This document shows, one piece after another, positions 5,868-8,595 of a stretch of 8,595 nt of DNA (positions are counted from its first letter, which is position 1; the number at the start of each line of letters is the position of its first letter). The notes beneath the pieces were generated by a model that was not told where the DNA came from, ran no database searches, and worked only from the letters and a program-made list of their open reading frames with translations. The position numbers and the translations under genes were made by a program. Origin of the DNA: Phycisphaeraceae bacterium (GTDB lineage: Bacteria; Planctomycetota; Phycisphaerae; Phycisphaerales; Phycisphaeraceae); assembly GCA_029260675.1 (NCBI GenBank), contig JAJDCV010000015.1, positions 1 through 8,595 of the forward strand, written 5' to 3'.

Positions 5868-6956
5868 ATGACTGATACACCTGAACCACCTAACGTCCAT
5901 GTCACGACCGAAGTACAGGCAATAACACCCGATCCAGGTGATGCAAACCGCAAGCTCGGCCTGCACCCCTTGGTCACCACGCTCGTGGTCGTCTATTTCG
6001 TGATCCTGATCGGCGGCACGGTGGGGGTTGCGGTCTGGCGGGATAAGATGGACCTGGTGGATGGTCTTTTTGCGTCAGTATTTATCAGTGCACTAGTCAT
6101 AGCCATCCCATCATGGTTGGCCTGGCGGATCGCGCGCTCACGGCTCGCGGGTAATATCACGTGCGCGGTTATCGTGGGCCTGATGCTGGCCGGCTTTGGT
6201 TCCTCGATCATGACCGCGATGCAAACGAGGACGGACAACAACGCCGCGTTAGACAAATTCGACAAAACACTTGATACCAACCTTGATAGTCAATCTGATC
6301 TGATCGATCGTGCGATCGCCGGCGAAGATGTTTCCGATGAGATGGCAGATCGGTTCGACAAGAACATGAGCAACCTGGAGCAACTTGGCAACGATAGCAG
6401 CGGACAGCAGGCGAAGGTCTTTACCGCCATGGCCAAGGTCATGCGTCGTATCGAAGCACCTGCGTTGGCTTACAACGACGCTTTCAATCAATTCTTTGAA
6501 GCCGGTGGGATCGACCCAGCCACGCTGGAAAATCCCGGTGCAAACGCCGAACGGCTTAAAATGGTTGAGACGTTCGCCGCCGCCAACGAACAATTCGATG
6601 CCGTTTATGCCTCCCTCGAGTCCGATCTTCGTACCCGACTGCTTGCCCAGAACATAAGCAAAGACCGGGTCGAATTTTTAATCAGCAAGTGGTGGCAAGG
6701 CGCAAGGCCGGACCTGATCAATCAGATCCGTCAGACCGACAGGGAATTGGTCGGCAGCTTCCGCGGCATACTCAATACACTCGATGCCGCACAAGGACGA
6801 TGGCGTATGGATAGCGACATGGTGATTATCGAGGACGATGCCCTGCTCGAACAGTACAACACGCATTTCGACCGCATGATCGAAGTCAGCACACGGCAAG
6901 AGGCATTGCAGCGCCAGGTTCAACAAGTCATGAACAAAGCCCAGGCTTCACCATGA
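5868..6956 (+). CDS. Unrecognised membrane protein: three N-terminal helices and a large helical outer domain
   Basis: I do not recognise a family. The 362-residue protein has a Pro/Thr-rich N-terminal tail of about 33 residues and then three hydrophobic helices at about 35-57, 66-87 and 97-118. The basic loop between helices 2 and 3 (WRIARSRLAGN) suggests that it is cytoplasmic, so the N-terminus is inside and the C-terminal 240 residues are outside the membrane. That domain is polar, rich in Asp, Asn, Gln and Leu, and looks mostly helical, without cysteines or catalytic motifs. ATG 5868 has a GGGAG about 9 nt upstream. It lies 29 nt after the NtrC-type gene and overlaps ispF by 4 nt (ATGA), so all three are probably one transcript. 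Base composition appears somewhat less GC-rich than its neighbours. A sensor or envelope-scaffold role would be guesswork. Confidence 0.85.
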   Translation: MTDTPEPPNVHVTTEVQAITPDPGDANRKLGLHPLVTTLVVVYFVILIGGTVGVAVWRDKMDLVDGLFASVFISALVIAIPSWLAWRIARSRLAGNITCAVIVGLMLAGFGSSIMTAMQTRTDNNAALDKFDKTLDTNLDSQSDLIDRAIAGEDVSDEMADRFDKNMSNLEQLGNDSSGQQAKVFTAMAKVMRRIEAPALAYNDAFNQFFEAGGIDPATLENPGANAERLKMVETFAAANEQFDAVYASLESDLRTRLLAQNISKDRVEFLISKWWQGARPDLINQIRQTDRELVGSFRGILNTLDAAQGRWRMDSDMVIIEDDALLEQYNTHFDRMIEVSTRQEALQRQVQQVMNKAQASP

Positions 6957-7438
6957 GTCATACTTCCCGCATCGGCCACGGTTTTGATCTGCACCGCCTC
7001 GAGCCCGACCTCCCACTGATCGTTGGGGGTGTCAGGCTTGAGCACGACCGGGGCTGTGCTGCGCATTCCGATGGGGATGTGGTTTACCACGCCGTGACCG
7101 ACGCGATCCTCGGAGCGCTGGGCCAGGACGACATCGGGCAGTTGTTCCCGGACCACGATCCGAAGTGGAAAGATGCCGACTCTCGTGTGTTTGTGGAGGA
7201 AGCCGTCAACCGGATGCGTGACGCCGGCTACACAATCGGCAACCTCGACATCACCGTGATCCTCGAACGCCCCAAACTCAGCCCGCACAAGGCCACCATC
7301 AAGCAAAACCTCGCCGACCTACTCGCCTGTGACGCATCCCAAATCAACATCAAGGGCAAAACCCACGAGCGCGTTGATGCTCTCGGCGAAAATCGCGCGA
7401 TTGCTTGTCATGTCGTGGTGTTGCTGAATCGGGATTAA
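6953..7438 (+). CDS. ispF: 2-C-methyl-D-erythritol 2,4-cyclodiphosphate synthase
   Basis: IspF cyclises 4-diphosphocytidyl-2-C-methyl-D-erythritol 2-phosphate with release of CMP, in the MEP route to isoprenoids. The 161-residue protein has the normal length. The metal ligands are D12 and H14 in GHGFDLH and H46 in the segment starting HSDGDVVYH (38-46). These are followed by TDAILGALGQDDIGQLFPDHDP, DADS, LDITVILERPKL and a C-terminal block NIKGKTHERVDALGENRAIAC that corresponds to the cytidine-binding region. There the E. coli-type TTxE is replaced by KTHE, a modest variant. The start ATG overlaps the stop of the membrane gene (ATGA), implying translational coupling. A link between MEP enzyme, menaquinone and envelope genes may be chance. 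The gene ends at a repeat-rich gap facing a convergent gene. Confidence 0.96.
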   Translation: MSHTSRIGHGFDLHRLEPDLPLIVGGVRLEHDRGCAAHSDGDVVYHAVTDAILGALGQDDIGQLFPDHDPKWKDADSRVFVEEAVNRMRDAGYTIGNLDITVILERPKLSPHKATIKQNLADLLACDASQINIKGKTHERVDALGENRAIACHVVVLLNRD

Positions 7439-7446
7439 GCAGAAGC

Positions 7447-7473
7447 GGGGGGGGGTGTCCGCAGATTCCGCAG
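7447..7473 (+). repeat. G9 tract and CCGCAG direct repeat downstream of ispF
   Basis: Nine consecutive G (7447-7455) begin 9 nt after the ispF stop. They are followed by CCGCAG-ATT-CCGCAG (7459-7473), and the complement CTGCGG occurs at 7611-7616. The rest of the 208-nt gap (7439-7646) holds the hairpin listed next and a CTCCGCGCCCCCTGCGG stretch. I see no gene or RNA in it. Confidence 0.55.
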
Positions 7474-7494
7474 TGAGATCGAAAGGCGTTTTTA

Positions 7495-7577
7495 GACAGG
7501 ATGACAGGATGTTCAGGATAAGATCGACGAACCAAAAAAATCGGCACGCCTGATCCTGTCCATCCCGTCATCCTGTC
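7495..7577. repeat. Long imperfect hairpin built from ACAGGATG units
   Basis: The left arm (7495-7519) consists of GACAGGAT-GACAGGAT-GTTCAGGAT. Its reverse complement recurs at 7553-7577 with 22 of 25 positions matching. The loop is 33 nt and includes an A7 run. The element lies between convergent genes (ispF and the zinc-ribbon gene). It lacks a downstream U-tract, so it is not a canonical terminator; it looks like a dispersed intergenic palindrome. Confidence 0.8.
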
Positions 7578-7646
7578 AACATTCCTTGCCTTGTTCTATC
7601 TCCGCGCCCCCTGCGGTGAAATCCTCTCCTCTTCATTTATCCAGGA

Positions 7647-8216
7647 TCACGCCGCCGAACCGCCCGCGTCTTTGGTCGACGAAGCTCGCCCGGCATCGGG
7701 GCGGTAGCGGTCGTCCAGCGAACTCTCCCACGCCCGTGTATCCGCACCGATCGGCATGCCCCGGTACTCGCTTCGGCAGCGGTAACAGATAAGCACCTTC
7801 CCACTGAAAAAAATATACACCCCCGCGTCGATCAGCCCGACCACGCCCAGCACGATCAGCGCGTAGGTCAGCCAGCCAAGCCCCAGCATCACCACCGCGA
7901 TCACGCCCGCCAGCGCGACCATCACAAACGCGGTCAGCCGGGGCATCTCGTGGCGGACGTACAGGTCTTCGCACCCGCAGGCCGGGCAGTGCCGAAGGTG
8001 CTGCTCATCATCGACCGCCCGGTCCCAGTTCAGGTGGACTGCATGCCCAGACGCCGTGGGGTGAGTGGCATGGGTAGTTGCTTCGGACGAACCACTTGCG
8101 GGATCAGCGCCCGCGATGTCCGCGCTAGGCGGACGGACGACGGTCGGGGGGTTGCTCGGGTCCACTTCGACCGTGAAGAGCAATTGCCTTTGGAGGTTAC
8201 GCAGATCGATCCGCAT
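7647..8216 (-). CDS. Membrane protein with zinc ribbon split by two transmembrane helices
   Basis: I do not recognise a named family. The 189-residue product has a polar, Ser/Thr/His-rich N-terminal region (1-70), a first zinc knuckle CPACGC (C77, C80), two closely spaced hydrophobic helices at about 94-115 and 117-137, a second knuckle CYRC (C144, C147), and a polar tail with WESSLDDRYRP. The two CxxC pairs would meet on the same side of the membrane if the helices form a hairpin, giving one zinc ribbon at the membrane face, probably cytoplasmic. ATG 8216 is taken as the start. An in-frame TTG at 8237 adds seven residues, but its GGAGG lies only 1 nt upstream, too close for normal use. The gene converges on ispF and diverges from the hydrate epimerase gene 63 nt away. 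Its function is unknown. Confidence 0.8.
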   Translation of the reverse strand: MRIDLRNLQRQLLFTVEVDPSNPPTVVRPPSADIAGADPASGSSEATTHATHPTASGHAVHLNWDRAVDDEQHLRHCPACGCEDLYVRHEMPRLTAFVMVALAGVIAVVMLGLGWLTYALIVLGVVGLIDAGVYIFFSGKVLICYRCRSEYRGMPIGADTRAWESSLDDRYRPDAGRASSTKDAGGSAA

Positions 8217-8251
8217 ACCGTATTCTGTCTGTTTCAAGCCTCCATGACAAC

Positions 8252-8268
8252 CATAATCGTATCAGGAG
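8252..8268 (+). promoter_or_regulatory. Possible -10 box and Shine-Dalgarno site of the hydrate epimerase gene
   Basis: CATAAT (8252-8257, five of six matches to TATAAT) and AGGAG (8264-8268) precede ATG 8280. The spacing of AGGAG to the ATG is 11 nt, slightly long. No convincing -35 box was found upstream of CATAAT. Confidence 0.35.
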
Positions 8269-8279
8269 CGATAAAAACC

Positions 8280-8595
<316 letters not shown>

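Noticed and set aside
7520..7552. Small RNA or attenuator in the loop of the ACAGGATG hairpin
   Set aside because: No promoter, terminator or conserved fold is visible; the loop is short and unstructured.

Overview
The window looks like chromosomal DNA of a high-GC bacterium of the phylum Planctomycetota, most likely class Phycisphaerae. This is inferred from four things: a PEP-CTERM secreted protein, a divergent sigma-factor paralogue whose layout matches the planctomycete sigma-70 family as I remember it, menaquinone synthesis by the futalosine route (MqnA), and weak or absent Shine-Dalgarno sites at several good starts. No rRNA, tRNA, transposase, integrase, phage gene or CRISPR array was seen.

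Layout. Positions 1-608 hold the 3' end of a secreted PEP-CTERM protein, closed by a clear rho-independent terminator (640-670). Then come queE (700-1386) and queD (1512-1874), two enzymes of the preQ0/queuosine pathway, separated by 125 nt packed with two kinds of short tandem repeat. Converging on queD from the minus strand is a two-gene unit: mqnA (start 4342), then a 501-residue sigma-70-like protein (3438-1933). The latter has three predicted N-terminal helix-turn-helix segments and a degenerate region 1.2/2, but no region 3 or 4. Divergent from mqnA, across 107 nt of regulatory DNA, is a plus-strand run: an NtrC-type sigma-54 response regulator (4450-5838), an unrecognised three-helix membrane protein (5868-6956), and ispF (6953-7438), which overlaps the membrane gene by 4 nt. 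A 208-nt gap with a long repeat-built hairpin follows. Then come a minus-strand membrane protein with a split zinc ribbon (8216-7647) and, divergent from it, the 5' part of an NAD(P)H-hydrate epimerase gene cut off by the window end.

Most of the window is housekeeping metabolism: tRNA modification, menaquinone, isoprenoid and nicotinamide-nucleotide repair. The less ordinary items are the sigma-like protein, whose last ten codons lie in an intergenic inverted repeat; the probable leaderless promoter of mqnA; the orphan NtrC regulator joined to an unknown membrane protein and ispF; the split zinc-ribbon protein; and several unrelated simple-repeat families in the gaps. I do not see a defence system, a biosynthetic cluster or any other clearly new multi-gene system. 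The sigma-like protein is the best candidate for something undescribed.
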